A DNA stretch of 64,000 bases from Bacteroidales bacterium (GTDB lineage: Bacteria > Bacteroidota > Bacteroidia > Bacteroidales > UBA3663). The DNA lies in assembly GCA_017449065.1 (NCBI GenBank), contig JAFSKF010000040.1:1-64000 (forward strand). The letters are read 5' to 3'. The notes under the pieces are model-generated. The model was given only the letters and a program-made list of their open reading frames with translations, made no database searches and had not been told where the DNA came from. The position numbers and the translations under genes are program-made. Of this stretch, positions 1-7,641 are shown piece by piece. Numbering within the stretch: the stretch's first letter is position 1; every line of letters starts with the position of its first letter.

Positions 1-179
1 ATGAAAAAATCTCTGTCAATGCCTAATGTTTGCTGTTCCATGGTGCAAAGGTACGAAAAAATCTTTCTTCATGTATCATATCTGCGCCATTCTTTTGGCT
101 AAGCCTGCCTCAGGCTCCCACGGAAGTTTTCATCTGCGCCTTTTTTTGCCGTTTCTGCTAAAAAACAAGTGCCCATGCC
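1..179. other. No gene recognised at the left edge
   Basis: I see no convincing coding region here. A minus-strand TACCTTTG box (positions 53 to 46) could drive a gene leaving the window to the left. An ATG at 41 to 39 would give about 13 codons beginning MEQQTLGID, but that start lies only four bases from the box, so I do not annotate it. Confidence 0.4.
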
Positions 180-210
180 TTGGTATTTCGGCAAACAATA
201 ACTATCTTTG
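180..210 (+). promoter_or_regulatory. Bacteroidetes-type promoter of the gene at 325
   Basis: TATCTTTG at 203-210 matches the -7 consensus TAnnTTTG of the Bacteroidetes primary sigma factor. A TTG at 180-182 lies at the expected -33 distance. It is followed by about 110 bases of leader before the chosen ATG. Confidence 0.6.
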
Positions 211-324
211 CGCCGCTTAAAACGAATCCCTGAGTATTTCTTTCCTACAAATCCGGCATTTCGGACGAAGTTTGTGAAACAGAATACCCGGGGATTGTTT
301 TACAGACCTTATTATTTTGAAACT

Positions 325-1776
325 ATGTCAAATCAACAACTTTTCTTCAAACAAATGACAGTAACAGTTCCGGTGCACGAGTTCCTTCGGACAGGCTCGC
401 TCAAAGACTTAGAGAAAGCCTGTGTGTCGGGCGAAAGCCGTCCGGATTCGCTGCTGTCCGACAACGTCGTTTTCCGTATCGACAGGAACGGCACGCCCGC
501 CGACCTCTTCCGGCTGCCGCCCTATCTGACCGACCTTTATCACCGCATGGTGGGCTGCCAGCAGCCGACCAAAGGCTACGTTCAGCACATACGGCGCACG
601 CCATCGGCAAACGGGCAGCCCGAACGCATCCGGTTCGTGCTTACGCTCGTGGCTCCCGAAACCTGCCAGGAATATGTGAGGCCGGAAGTGAAATTCATTC
701 AGGACACCCCTCTTTCGGCAGACGCTTCGGTGTTGCACGAGTCGATTGCCGTCAAAGACCGGCTCTTGCAGCTTGGACAGCGCCTGAACTGCATCTGTCT
801 GGCCGAAAGGAGCCTGATACCGCTCACCTTCAGCCGCGACCTCACCCGGTTTGTGATGCTGACGGATACCTTCCTGAAGCACTACCTGCCCCTGCCTTTG
901 CCGGTCAGTTTTTCCGAGTTGCACGAAGTGCGCTACTGCGCCTGTCTGCTGTTCGAGAAAACCAAATCGAGCGTCGATTACGTGGTGCAGGCCGACCGCA
1001 TACAGTCGCAGCTGGAACAGTTGGACACGCTCGAAGAGACGTTCATCGAACCCGAATCGTGGGGGCACATGCTCCGCAAGGCGCGCTCGATCTATGCTGC
1101 CGACAGCAAGGAGAGGGGCGTGGACCGGCAGATCATCGGACAGGTGGAAGACATGCTCGGCACCGACTACTGTGCCGCCGACCTCGCCTGCCTGATCAAG
1201 AAGACGGGGCAGAGCCTCCTGAAGAGTTTTCTGGGCGGCTACCACTATAAAGACAGCGAGGAGCAGCAGGCCCGGCAGCTCATGAGTGCCGACCTCGACT
1301 ACGAATCGTTCGACAACTATCTGTTCATCGACTATATACTGGAAACCCTGCACGAAAGGAAGCAGCAGCTGGCCGAAGAAGAGAAAGAACCGGCGCTGGT
1401 GTCTTTGCCCGTGGTGCCTGAAAAGCCGCGGCACACCCCTCCGCCCTTTGTCCGCGCACGGATCGTGGAAGCCCTGAAGACCTTGCGGGCGGCCAACACC
1501 ATGAACATCGCGGAACGATATTACCGGGGGCAAGTGGCGGCCATCTTCGTTACCCTCTCAAGAACCTATCCGGTGGAGGTGACCCTGTCGGTCTTCCTGG
1601 AACTGCTGGCGGAGGCTGAACTCCCGTGCTGCGCGAAGACGCTCAGGCAGAAGGAGGCAAAATACCGGCGCCTCATGCAAGCCGACAGCCGGACGCTGGG
1701 CAAGAAAGACCGCAAGCTGCTGTCTGACCTGAACCAGCTGCTCTCGGCATTCAGCCACAGCGCCGGTCTGGACTGA
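325..1776 (+). CDS. Unrecognised cytoplasmic protein, 483 aa
   Basis: I do not recognise this family. The open frame extends upstream to 208, but I chose ATG 325 (MSNQQLFFKQ) because the upstream codons overlap the promoter box and look non-coding. There is no signal peptide or membrane segment. The protein is rich in Leu, Glu and Arg and is probably mostly helical. The stretch around residues 360-390 is charged and Pro-rich (KEPALVSLPVVPEKPRHTPP) and looks like a linker to a helical C-terminal domain. GC is high, like the core genes and unlike the low-GC accessory genes further on. It has its own promoter and stands alone upstream of the restriction-modification remnant. That this is a real gene is likely from frame length and codon use; its role is unknown. 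Confidence 0.7.
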   Translation: MSNQQLFFKQMTVTVPVHEFLRTGSLKDLEKACVSGESRPDSLLSDNVVFRIDRNGTPADLFRLPPYLTDLYHRMVGCQQPTKGYVQHIRRTPSANGQPERIRFVLTLVAPETCQEYVRPEVKFIQDTPLSADASVLHESIAVKDRLLQLGQRLNCICLAERSLIPLTFSRDLTRFVMLTDTFLKHYLPLPLPVSFSELHEVRYCACLLFEKTKSSVDYVVQADRIQSQLEQLDTLEETFIEPESWGHMLRKARSIYAADSKERGVDRQIIGQVEDMLGTDYCAADLACLIKKTGQSLLKSFLGGYHYKDSEEQQARQLMSADLDYESFDNYLFIDYILETLHERKQQLAEEEKEPALVSLPVVPEKPRHTPPPFVRARIVEALKTLRAANTMNIAERYYRGQVAAIFVTLSRTYPVEVTLSVFLELLAEAELPCCAKTLRQKEAKYRRLMQADSRTLGKKDRKLLSDLNQLLSAFSHSAGLD

Positions 1777-1819
1777 TACCGCCAGAAAACAGAAAATCTT
1801 ACCCTGTTTCCGTATTTTT

Positions 1820-1866
1820 CTCCCCAATTATTTGCAAATGCCGGAAATAATCCGTATATTTGCAGC
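1820..1866 (+). promoter_or_regulatory. Promoter segment A, upstream of hsdM remnant
   Basis: TTTG at 1831-1834 and TATATTTG at 1855-1862 are separated by exactly 20 bases, a perfect match to the Bacteroidetes promoter consensus. The 47-base segment recurs with few differences at 6618-6664, where it precedes the truncated ORF6N gene. The repeat extends beyond the promoter boxes, so a duplicated regulatory region is more likely than chance. Confidence 0.75.
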
Positions 1867-2165
1867 GCGAAACAAGCACTTTTTCAATCTGAAACACAAT
1901 GGAACTTGGAATACTGACCCATAATATCCAAATCCGGAGGGCAATTTTACCCCCCCCCGTTGCTTGTTCGCTAACCTCTGATTTTCCCTTTATCTTCATA
2001 AAGCACAACGCTGAACTGCACATGGCAAACCGCCATGCGTGCAGGGCTTCGTCGTGTCTCCCAAACAGGTCCGAAAGGATCTGATTATCCCTATTTAAGA
2101 ACAGACGGGCTCTCTGGGCTGTGAAGTTCGGAGAGCCATTTTTAATTTTTGAGAAACATAGCATT
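1867..2165 (+). other. Long hsdM leader with a nine-C tract
   Basis: About 300 bases separate promoter A from the hsdM start. Nine consecutive C residues lie at 1950-1958, the kind of homopolymer that changes length easily. A terminator-like hairpin lies at 2108-2150. The open frames on both strands in this stretch lack coding character. An attenuated or phase-variable leader is possible, but that is inference. Confidence 0.45.
2108..2150 (+). terminator. Terminator-like hairpin in the hsdM leader
   Basis: GGCTCTC at 2108-2114 can pair with GAGAGCC at 2131-2137. It is followed by ATTTTTAATTTTT. It lies between promoter A and the hsdM ATG, so it could act as an attenuator or end a short leader RNA. 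Confidence 0.5.
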
Positions 2166-2825
2166 ATGGAACAGACACAATATAATCAACTTTTCTCTTT
2201 CATCTGGAACATTGCAACAGATGTGCTTGTATATGCTTTCGAAAAAGGAGATTATAAAAAGATCATCATGCCGATGATGGTGCTGCGTCGCATCGACGTG
2301 CTGCTGGAACCCACCAAAGAACGGCTACTGTCTCAAAAGAAAATTCTGGATGACAATCACATCAACAATCAGGATCCGATTCTCTATAATGTCACAGGTT
2401 ATCCTTTCTACAATGCCTCTCTCTTCACCATGAGGACACTGAAGAGCGAGACCGACCCGCTGCGGCTCAAGATAAATTTCATCGACTACCTGAACGGATT
2501 CAGCAAGGATGTGCAGGATATCATCGACAAGTTCCACCTTCGTCAGATGGTCGATAATCTCACAGAGGCAGAACGTCTGGGCAGTATTATCGAAAAGTTC
2601 ACGGATGATAAGATAAATCTCTCGAACAAACCGGTTCTGGATGACGAAGGGAACATCAAACTTCCATCATCGACCGCAACAGCATTGAGACGGGCTATGA
2701 ACTCTCGTTCACGAAATACTTCTATAAGCCGAAGCAACTGCGCTCCATCGAGGAAATCAGCTTGGATATTCGAAGCATCGAAGAGCGCACAGACGGATTG
2801 TTGGACGAAATACTTGGGGCTGAAA
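2166..2825 (+). pseudogene. hsdM: Type I DNA methyltransferase subunit HsdM, internally deleted
   Basis: HsdM is the adenine-methylating subunit of type I restriction-modification enzymes. From ATG 2166 the first ~165 residues (MEQTQYNQLFSFIWN onward, with IIMPMMVLRRIDVL) match the N-terminal helical HsdM domain. Near 2670 the frame changes. A second frame then carries the family's C-terminal end (ETGYELSFTKYFYKPKQLRSIEEI, ending TDGLLDEIL), running to about 2825. The whole central methyltransferase domain, including the SAM-binding region and the NPPF/NPPY catalytic motif, is absent. Family members are usually 500 residues or more, so several hundred are missing. The gene cannot make an active methylase. 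The boundary with the hsdS remnant is approximate. Confidence 0.8.
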
Positions 2826-3078
2826 GCAGAATCGCCAAAGTCGTCACGCAGGGATTGAACCCTGATGTGAAGATGAAAGATAGCGGCATTTCTTGGATTG
2901 GCATGATTCCTGAGCATTGGGATATAAGACGCTTGTCGCAAGTTTCTTATGAACACTATATTTCAAATAAACAAGTTCATCATCAAAACCTATTGTCTCT
3001 TAGTTATGGTAGAATTGTAAGAAAAGACATAAATGCGCGAAAACGGAAGCTTCGTGCAAGATACAAGAGATCTTTGAC
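2826..3078 (+). pseudogene. hsdS: Type I specificity subunit HsdS fragment
   Basis: HsdS recognises the DNA target. The frame continuing from the hsdM remnant reads VTQGLNPDVKMKDSGISWIG then MIPEHWDIRRL, the hallmark sequence that opens a target-recognition domain. It appears fused directly to the HsdM C-terminus, so another deletion joins the two genes. Homology-like sequence ends at RIVRKDIN (about 3034). The frame then runs through 44 unrelated bases and stops at the left inverted repeat of the RAYT unit. At most about 70 residues of a ~400-residue protein remain. Insertion of the element or a nearby deletion removed the rest. Confidence 0.75.
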
Positions 3079-3105
3079 ATAGTGACACAAAAAAGAAAGT
3101 GAAAG

Positions 3106-3137
3106 TTTGGCAGTGTAAGAAAAAAGCCGTACCTTTG
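3106..3137 (+). promoter_or_regulatory. Promoter of the RAYT gene
   Basis: TTTG at 3106-3109 and TACCTTTG at 3130-3137 are 20 bases apart, a perfect Bacteroidetes-type promoter. The start codon at 3158 follows 20 bases later. The promoter lies inside the inverted repeats, so the unit carries its own expression signal. Confidence 0.7.
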
Positions 3138-3157
3138 CAAGGTAATATCGCTGAATA

Positions 3158-4180
3158 ATGAAGGAAAGCTGTCAAACACGACGTTTGTTTGGGCACAATT
3201 ATGCTGTGCCGGGTACATACGAGGTGACCATTGTGGTTGCCGGTAGGCTTCGTGTCTTTGGAGAGGTTGTGGGGACCACCAAGGCCGGTGGCGAAAAGCC
3301 ACGGCTCCAGCCGTCTGCGCTCGGGCAGGCAGTCCTTGATCATGAGATTCCGAAGATACATCATTATTATCCGATGGTTGATATTTGGCAGGTTTGCCTT
3401 ATGCCCGACCATTTGCACATGATAGTCCGCATCAACAAGCCATTGCCCAAAGGCAAGCACCTGGGTATCGTTATCGGTGCTTTCAAGGGCGGTGTCAGTC
3501 GTGCCTGGTGGAATAGGGGAGCCACCGAGTATGAGGCGTCAGCCTCAGCGTCCCGTCCTCCTCTTTTCGAGCCCAATTACAACGACCACATCCTTATGCG
3601 CGACGGACAGCTGGAGAACTGGAAGCACTACCTCCGCGACAATCCGCTACGCTACATGATGAGGCGCGAGTATCCGGACTCGTTCCAAAGGGCATTATGC
3701 ATCACTATAGGAGGCACGCGCTACAGCGCCTTCGGCAATATGCTCCTCCTTCGTCAGCCAGAAAAACACCAGGTGATGTTCCATCGCCGTACCAATGGTG
3801 TACCCACGGAAGAGACTGACTTCTGGCGCACAGAGAGCCAGCGCCTTTTCTCCGTAGCGCAGAGCGGAGACGTGCTGGTCACTCCTGGCATTTCCGAATG
3901 TGAGAAGCGGATAAAGAACATGGCTTTGGAACAGAAGCTGCGATTGATTCACGTGCAGGCCGACCCTATCGGACGCTACTGGAAGCCTGAACGCAGCCGT
4001 TTCGAGGCTTGCGCTTACGGTTCGCTTCTTATCATCGCTCCTTGGCCAGAGGATATGCCGACTTTTAAGAGCGCATATGAGCGTTTTCATTACCTGAACA
4101 GCCTTGCTGAGACCATCTGCGCCATTGGCCATACTACAAACGTGGCGGTGAGAGGCTTACGCCTTGGAAGCGGTGGCTGA
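3158..4180 (+). CDS. REP-associated tyrosine transposase-like protein (Y1/HUH)
   Basis: The N-terminal ~180 residues form an IS200-like Y1 transposase domain. It has the HUH metal-binding motif in MPDHLHMIV and a candidate nucleophilic tyrosine in WKHYLRDNP. Such enzymes nick and join single-stranded DNA. The chain is 340 residues, longer than a plain IS200 transposase (~150). The extra C-terminal ~150 residues (RLFSVAQSGDVLVTPGIS to the end) form a second conserved-looking domain I cannot name; residues like PGIS and IIAPWPEDMP suggest an alpha/beta fold. Upstream codons include an insert rich in Ser, Ala and Pro (EASASASRPP). The gene looks intact. Together with the flanking repeats it is best read as a domesticated or mobile RAYT. 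Confidence 0.75.
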   Translation: MKESCQTRRLFGHNYAVPGTYEVTIVVAGRLRVFGEVVGTTKAGGEKPRLQPSALGQAVLDHEIPKIHHYYPMVDIWQVCLMPDHLHMIVRINKPLPKGKHLGIVIGAFKGGVSRAWWNRGATEYEASASASRPPLFEPNYNDHILMRDGQLENWKHYLRDNPLRYMMRREYPDSFQRALCITIGGTRYSAFGNMLLLRQPEKHQVMFHRRTNGVPTEETDFWRTESQRLFSVAQSGDVLVTPGISECEKRIKNMALEQKLRLIHVQADPIGRYWKPERSRFEACAYGSLLIIAPWPEDMPTFKSAYERFHYLNSLAETICAIGHTTNVAVRGLRLGSGG

Positions 4181-4286
4181 TTGAAACGTGCAGTTGCAGA
4201 TGGAGCAGCATCGGGGATGTCTGCATTCTTTTTTGTGTCACTATCGTCTGGAATGGAAATAAAAACGACAAAAGCAAAATAAGACT

Positions 4287-6483
4287 ATGCCGACAGACGT
4301 AAGTGAGAAGCAATTAGAGACGCTGCTTGTAGATTATCTGCGAGAGATGCATCAGTATGAACAGGGCGTTTCTGATGATTACAGCAAGGACTATGCGCTC
4401 GATACGGAGCGTGTGAAGCGTTTCCTGCTCTCCACCCAGAAGCAGAAAGTGGAAAACACGGCTTGCTTTGCCAGCGAGGTGTCAGAACGGAAGTTCTTCA
4501 CGGAGTTGAACAAGCAACTGGCCAGTCGTGGTGTGACCGATGTGCTGCGCAAGGGATTCCGATATATTTCGGAGCTGTTCGATATGTACTATCCGCTGCC
4601 TTCAGAACTGAATCCCACAGCACAGGAGCTTTACAAGAAAAAGATCTTCTGCGTGACGCGCCAACTATTCTACAGCAAAGAGAATCAGAACAGCATCGAC
4701 GTGATGATTTCGCTGAACGGACTGCCCGTGATGACGTTGGAACTGAAAAACCACTATACAGGGCAGACAGTGCCGAAGCCCTGCGTCAGCACCTCGAAAG
4801 CGGCAAGAAGATCATCATCACTATCGTACATAAGTTCCCGTATATTCTTGAAGCCATCGGTTCTGACCTGAAACATAAGCGTTTTGGCATCATCATCGAT
4901 GAAGCCCACAGCAGCCAGAACGGATCGCTGTCGGCGAAGATGAATATTGCCCTAAGCGGTAATGCCGGAAAGGACGAGATGGACTTGGAAGACCGCCTGA
5001 ACCAGATTATAGATGGTCGCCAGATGGTGAAGAATGCCAATTACTATGCCTTTACGGCAACACCGAAGAACAAGACGTTGCAAATGTTCGGCACTCCATT
5101 TGAGCAACCAGACGGAGAAATCGGTCATCGGCCGTTCCATGAATACACGATGAAGCAAGCCATCGATGAGGGTTTCATCATGGATGTCTTGAAGAACTAT
5201 ACCACTTACAACAGCTATTACAAGGTGGTAAAGGCGATTGAAGAAGACCCGGAATTTGAAAAGAAGCAAGCTCAGAAAAAACTCCGGGCCTTCGTTGAAG
5301 CCCAACCGGAAACCATCCAACAGAAGGCGGCAATCATCGTTGAGCACTTCCATACACAAGTGATAGACAAAGGCAAGGTCGGCGGTCAGGCAAGAGCTAT
5401 GGTGGTAACCAGCAGCATCCTGCGAGCCATTGACTTCTACTATGAGATACAACGCCAGCTTGAAGAGCGCAAAAGCCCCTATAAAGCCATCGTGGCCTTC
5501 TCTGGAACAAAAGAATATGGCGGAAAAGAGGTGTCGGAAGCAGATGTCAACGGTTTTCCTTCCAAAGACATTGAAGACAACATGGAACGAGACCCTTACC
5601 GCATACTCGTTGTGGCAGACAAGTTTCAGACGGGCTATGACCAGCCGTTGCTCCATACGATGTATGTTGACAAGGTTTTGACCGATGTAAAAGCCGTGCA
5701 GACCCTGTCCAGACTGAATCGTTGCCACCCCAAGAAAAGAGACACATTTGTTCTGGACTTTGCCAACGATGCTGACAGCATACAGGAAGCATTCCAACGG
5801 TTCTACAAGACCACCCTTCTGTCGAAGGAAACCGATCCCAATAAGCTTAACGACCTCATTCAAGAGATAGAGAGTGCCAACATCTATACGGAAGAAGATG
5901 TTCGCACATTGAATGAAAAGTATTGGGCAGGAGAAGAGCGTGAAGAACTTGATCCAATCATCAATCAGTCTGTAGAACGGTTCAACCTATTGGATGAAAA
6001 TACGCAGATACGCTGCAAGAGTAGCATTAAGTCTTTTTTGCGCACCTATCCTTTCCTTGCCGCTGTGATGCCCTTCAAGAGCGTAGAATGGGAAATGCTA
6101 AATACCTATTTCATGCTTTTGGTTCATAAGTTACCGGTTTTGAAGAGAGAAGACTTCACAGAAGGACTTCTGGAAGCAATCGACTTTGACCAGTACCGCG
6201 TCATAAAAGGTGAGGAACCAATTGGCTTGATAGGGACAAAGCCAAGCAACAGCTTGATGAACTGCCTGTCCGCCTACAGGCAGATGAAGCTTTTGTAAAT
6301 GCCGCCCGCAATAGCAACCGAGAAACGGCACAGGAACAAAGTAATATGTCGCTGATGGGTATTGTGGCACAGATGCTCAACGAGAATACGGAGTTCTGCC
6401 GTAATTATTTGGATAATCCCGACTTTATGAACTTTATCAACCAGCGCGTTTTCCAAAGTGCCTATAATAGTGTTGTGAGATAG
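4287..6483 (+). pseudogene. hsdR: Type I restriction subunit HsdR, two internal deletions
   Basis: HsdR is the ATP-driven translocase and nuclease of type I systems. The first frame (ATG 4287) carries the nuclease domain with IDVMISLNGLPVMTLELKN, containing the D...ExK active-site pattern. Near 4770 the frame jumps to ALRQHLESGKKIIITIVHKFP. This loses several hundred residues, including the Walker A (GSGKS) motif. The rest continues with the DEAH box (IIIDEAHSSQ), FTATP and later helicase motifs (TGYDQPLLH, QTLSRLNR). Near 6235 a second frame change joins the helicase end (EEPIGLIG) to a C-terminal piece (DELPVRLQADEAF to SAYNSVVR, stop 6481-6483). It cannot hydrolyse ATP as a full HsdR. Both deletions are out of frame, which points to neutral decay. 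Confidence 0.8.
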
Positions 6484-6527
6484 TAAATTTAGCCGTATCA
6501 ATAGAGACAAAAACAAGAATTGGGAAC

Positions 6528-6577
6528 AAGTGCCGAAGATATGATAGATTCTATCGTACCTTCGGCACTTATCTTTT
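6528..6577 (+). terminator. Rho-independent terminator after hsdR
   Basis: AAGTGCCGAAG at 6528-6538 pairs with CTTCGGCACTT at 6560-6570. An inner stem GATAG/CTATC lies at 6543-6555. T-rich sequence (ATCTTTT) follows. The right arm with its upstream bases recurs almost exactly at 7529-7550 after the ORF6N gene. Confidence 0.7.
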
Positions 6578-6617
6578 GCCTCTGAAACGGCAATTTCGGA
6601 AAGAAAATCTGGAAATT

Positions 6618-6664
6618 CTCCCACTGTATTTGCAGATGCCAGAAATAATATGTATATTTGCGGC
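6618..6664 (+). promoter_or_regulatory. Promoter segment B, second copy of the hsdM promoter
   Basis: TTTG at 6629-6632 and TATATTTG at 6653-6660 are 20 bases apart. The 47-base segment aligns without gaps to 1820-1866. It stands about 75 bases before the ORF6N start. Confidence 0.75.
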
Positions 6665-6737
6665 TGAAAATCTAAAAGGATTTCATTTTGTCTGAAGTAA
6701 ATATAATGGCTACATCGAACGATTCCCTGAGGATTTT

Positions 6738-7526
6738 ATGTTTCAACTTACAAAAGAGGAATGGCATCATTTGCAGTCACAAATTGCGAATGCAAAATAT
6801 TGGGGCAATCAGGATACCGATTTTTTAACATCACAAAATGTGATCTTAAAGAATAAAGCTCGGGGACAGCATAGAAAATATCTGCCTTTTGTGTTTACTC
6901 AGGCCGGTGTGGCTATGCTGAGCGGTCTTCTCCACTCTAAAATTGCAGTGGAAGCCAATATCCGCATCATGCGGGCTTTTGTAGGCATGCAGCGTTTCCT
7001 CGGTGCTAATGCACAGATATACCAAAGATTAGAACGGGTAGAATTACAACAGCTTGACAATAAACAATGGATGCAGGCAACGGAGAACCAAATAGAAATA
7101 ATACTCAATAAGATTGAAGAATCTTCCCCAAAGCTCTTGCCCGAACAGATATTCCAGACAGGATGCGTATGGGATGCCTGGGCATATATTTCAGATCTGG
7201 TGAGGAGTGCGAAGAGCAGGATAGTTCTCATCGATAACTTTGTGGACGATCGAGTGCTGTCGATGTTGGATAAGCGTTCAGAAGGCGTTACGGCCACGAT
7301 ACACAGCCGCTACTGTGAGCCGTTCCAGACGGATTTGAAAAAGCACAATGAGCAATATCCGGCTATCGAGTTCGTTCAGTTGCCGCATAAGAACCACGAC
7401 CGATTCCTTATTATCGATGACAAGGTGTATCTGATGGGAGCCAGCCTGAAAGATATGGGTGCCGGCCTTTGTGCTGTGACAGAATTACAGACTTCACCTG
7501 AAACCATACTGGCGTTTGTAAGATAA
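6738..7526 (+). CDS. ORF6N-type protein with PLD-like C-terminus, 5'-truncated
   Basis: The first codons read FMFQLTKEEWHHL, and the in-frame bases just upstream read YIERFPED. This is the middle of the ORF6N DNA-binding domain, which in relatives starts about 45 residues earlier (with a metal-independent helical segment ending in VKRNI). A stop codon at 6693 closes the frame, so the N-terminus is missing. Residues ~20-95 complete ORF6N (FVFTQAGVAMLSGLL, RIMRAFVGMQ). Residues ~145-262 resemble a phospholipase-D-like domain with HDRFLIIDDKVYLMGASLKD. ORF6N proteins are common in Bacteroidales prophages and near type I systems. This one sits directly downstream of hsdR under a copy of the hsdM promoter. 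It may still express its C-terminal domain, but I suspect a remnant. Confidence 0.65.
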   Translation: MFQLTKEEWHHLQSQIANAKYWGNQDTDFLTSQNVILKNKARGQHRKYLPFVFTQAGVAMLSGLLHSKIAVEANIRIMRAFVGMQRFLGANAQIYQRLERVELQQLDNKQWMQATENQIEIILNKIEESSPKLLPEQIFQTGCVWDAWAYISDLVRSAKSRIVLIDNFVDDRVLSMLDKRSEGVTATIHSRYCEPFQTDLKKHNEQYPAIEFVQLPHKNHDRFLIIDDKVYLMGASLKDMGAGLCAVTELQTSPETILAFVR

Positions 7527-7535
7527 AATTCTGTC

Positions 7536-7628
7536 GTGCCTTCGGCACTTGCTCCGTCATCGCGTGGATAGCAGAGGTTGCACTTCGTTGCACCCCTGCC
7601 TGTGGTCATGGTATCCCTTCGGGATGCC
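7536..7628. repeat. Three hairpins with TTC/TTCG-type loops between converging genes
   Basis: Three short stem-loops follow one another: GTGCC-TTC-GGCAC (7536-7548), GGT-GCA/TGC-ACC around CTTCG (7576-7594), and GGTATCCC-TTC-GGGATGCC (7610-7628). They lie between the ORF6N gene and the 3' end of the rhamnosidase gene. The first probably terminates the plus-strand gene. The set may act as a bidirectional barrier. Confidence 0.55.
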
Positions 7629-7641
7629 CCCCGAGCAGATT

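Larger units (their letters stand above)
3079..4244 (+). mobile_element. RAYT unit bounded by perfect 19-bp inverted repeats
   Basis: The sequence ATAGTGACACAAAAAAGAA at 3079-3097 is repeated as its exact reverse complement at 4226-4244. Between them lie one promoter and one Y1-type transposase gene. The 1166-bp unit separates the hsdS fragment from the hsdR remnant and breaks the expected hsdM-hsdS-hsdR operon. IS200/IS605 elements normally have no terminal inverted repeats. Single-copy RAYT genes are usually flanked by REP palindromes, and this pair may be such palindromes or true ends. I see no clear target-site duplication. Confidence 0.7.

Noticed and set aside
1..41. Partial minus-strand gene beginning MEQQTLGID
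   Set aside because: Only 13 codons are visible and the ATG lies four bases from the promoter box.
409..1533. Long minus-strand open frame of 374 codons
   Set aside because: It is antisense to the better-supported gene at 325; high GC leaves the opposite strand open, and its composition is not protein-like.
1799..2164. Minus-strand open frame over the hsdM leader
   Set aside because: It runs antisense across the promoter, C tract and hairpin and has no start signals.
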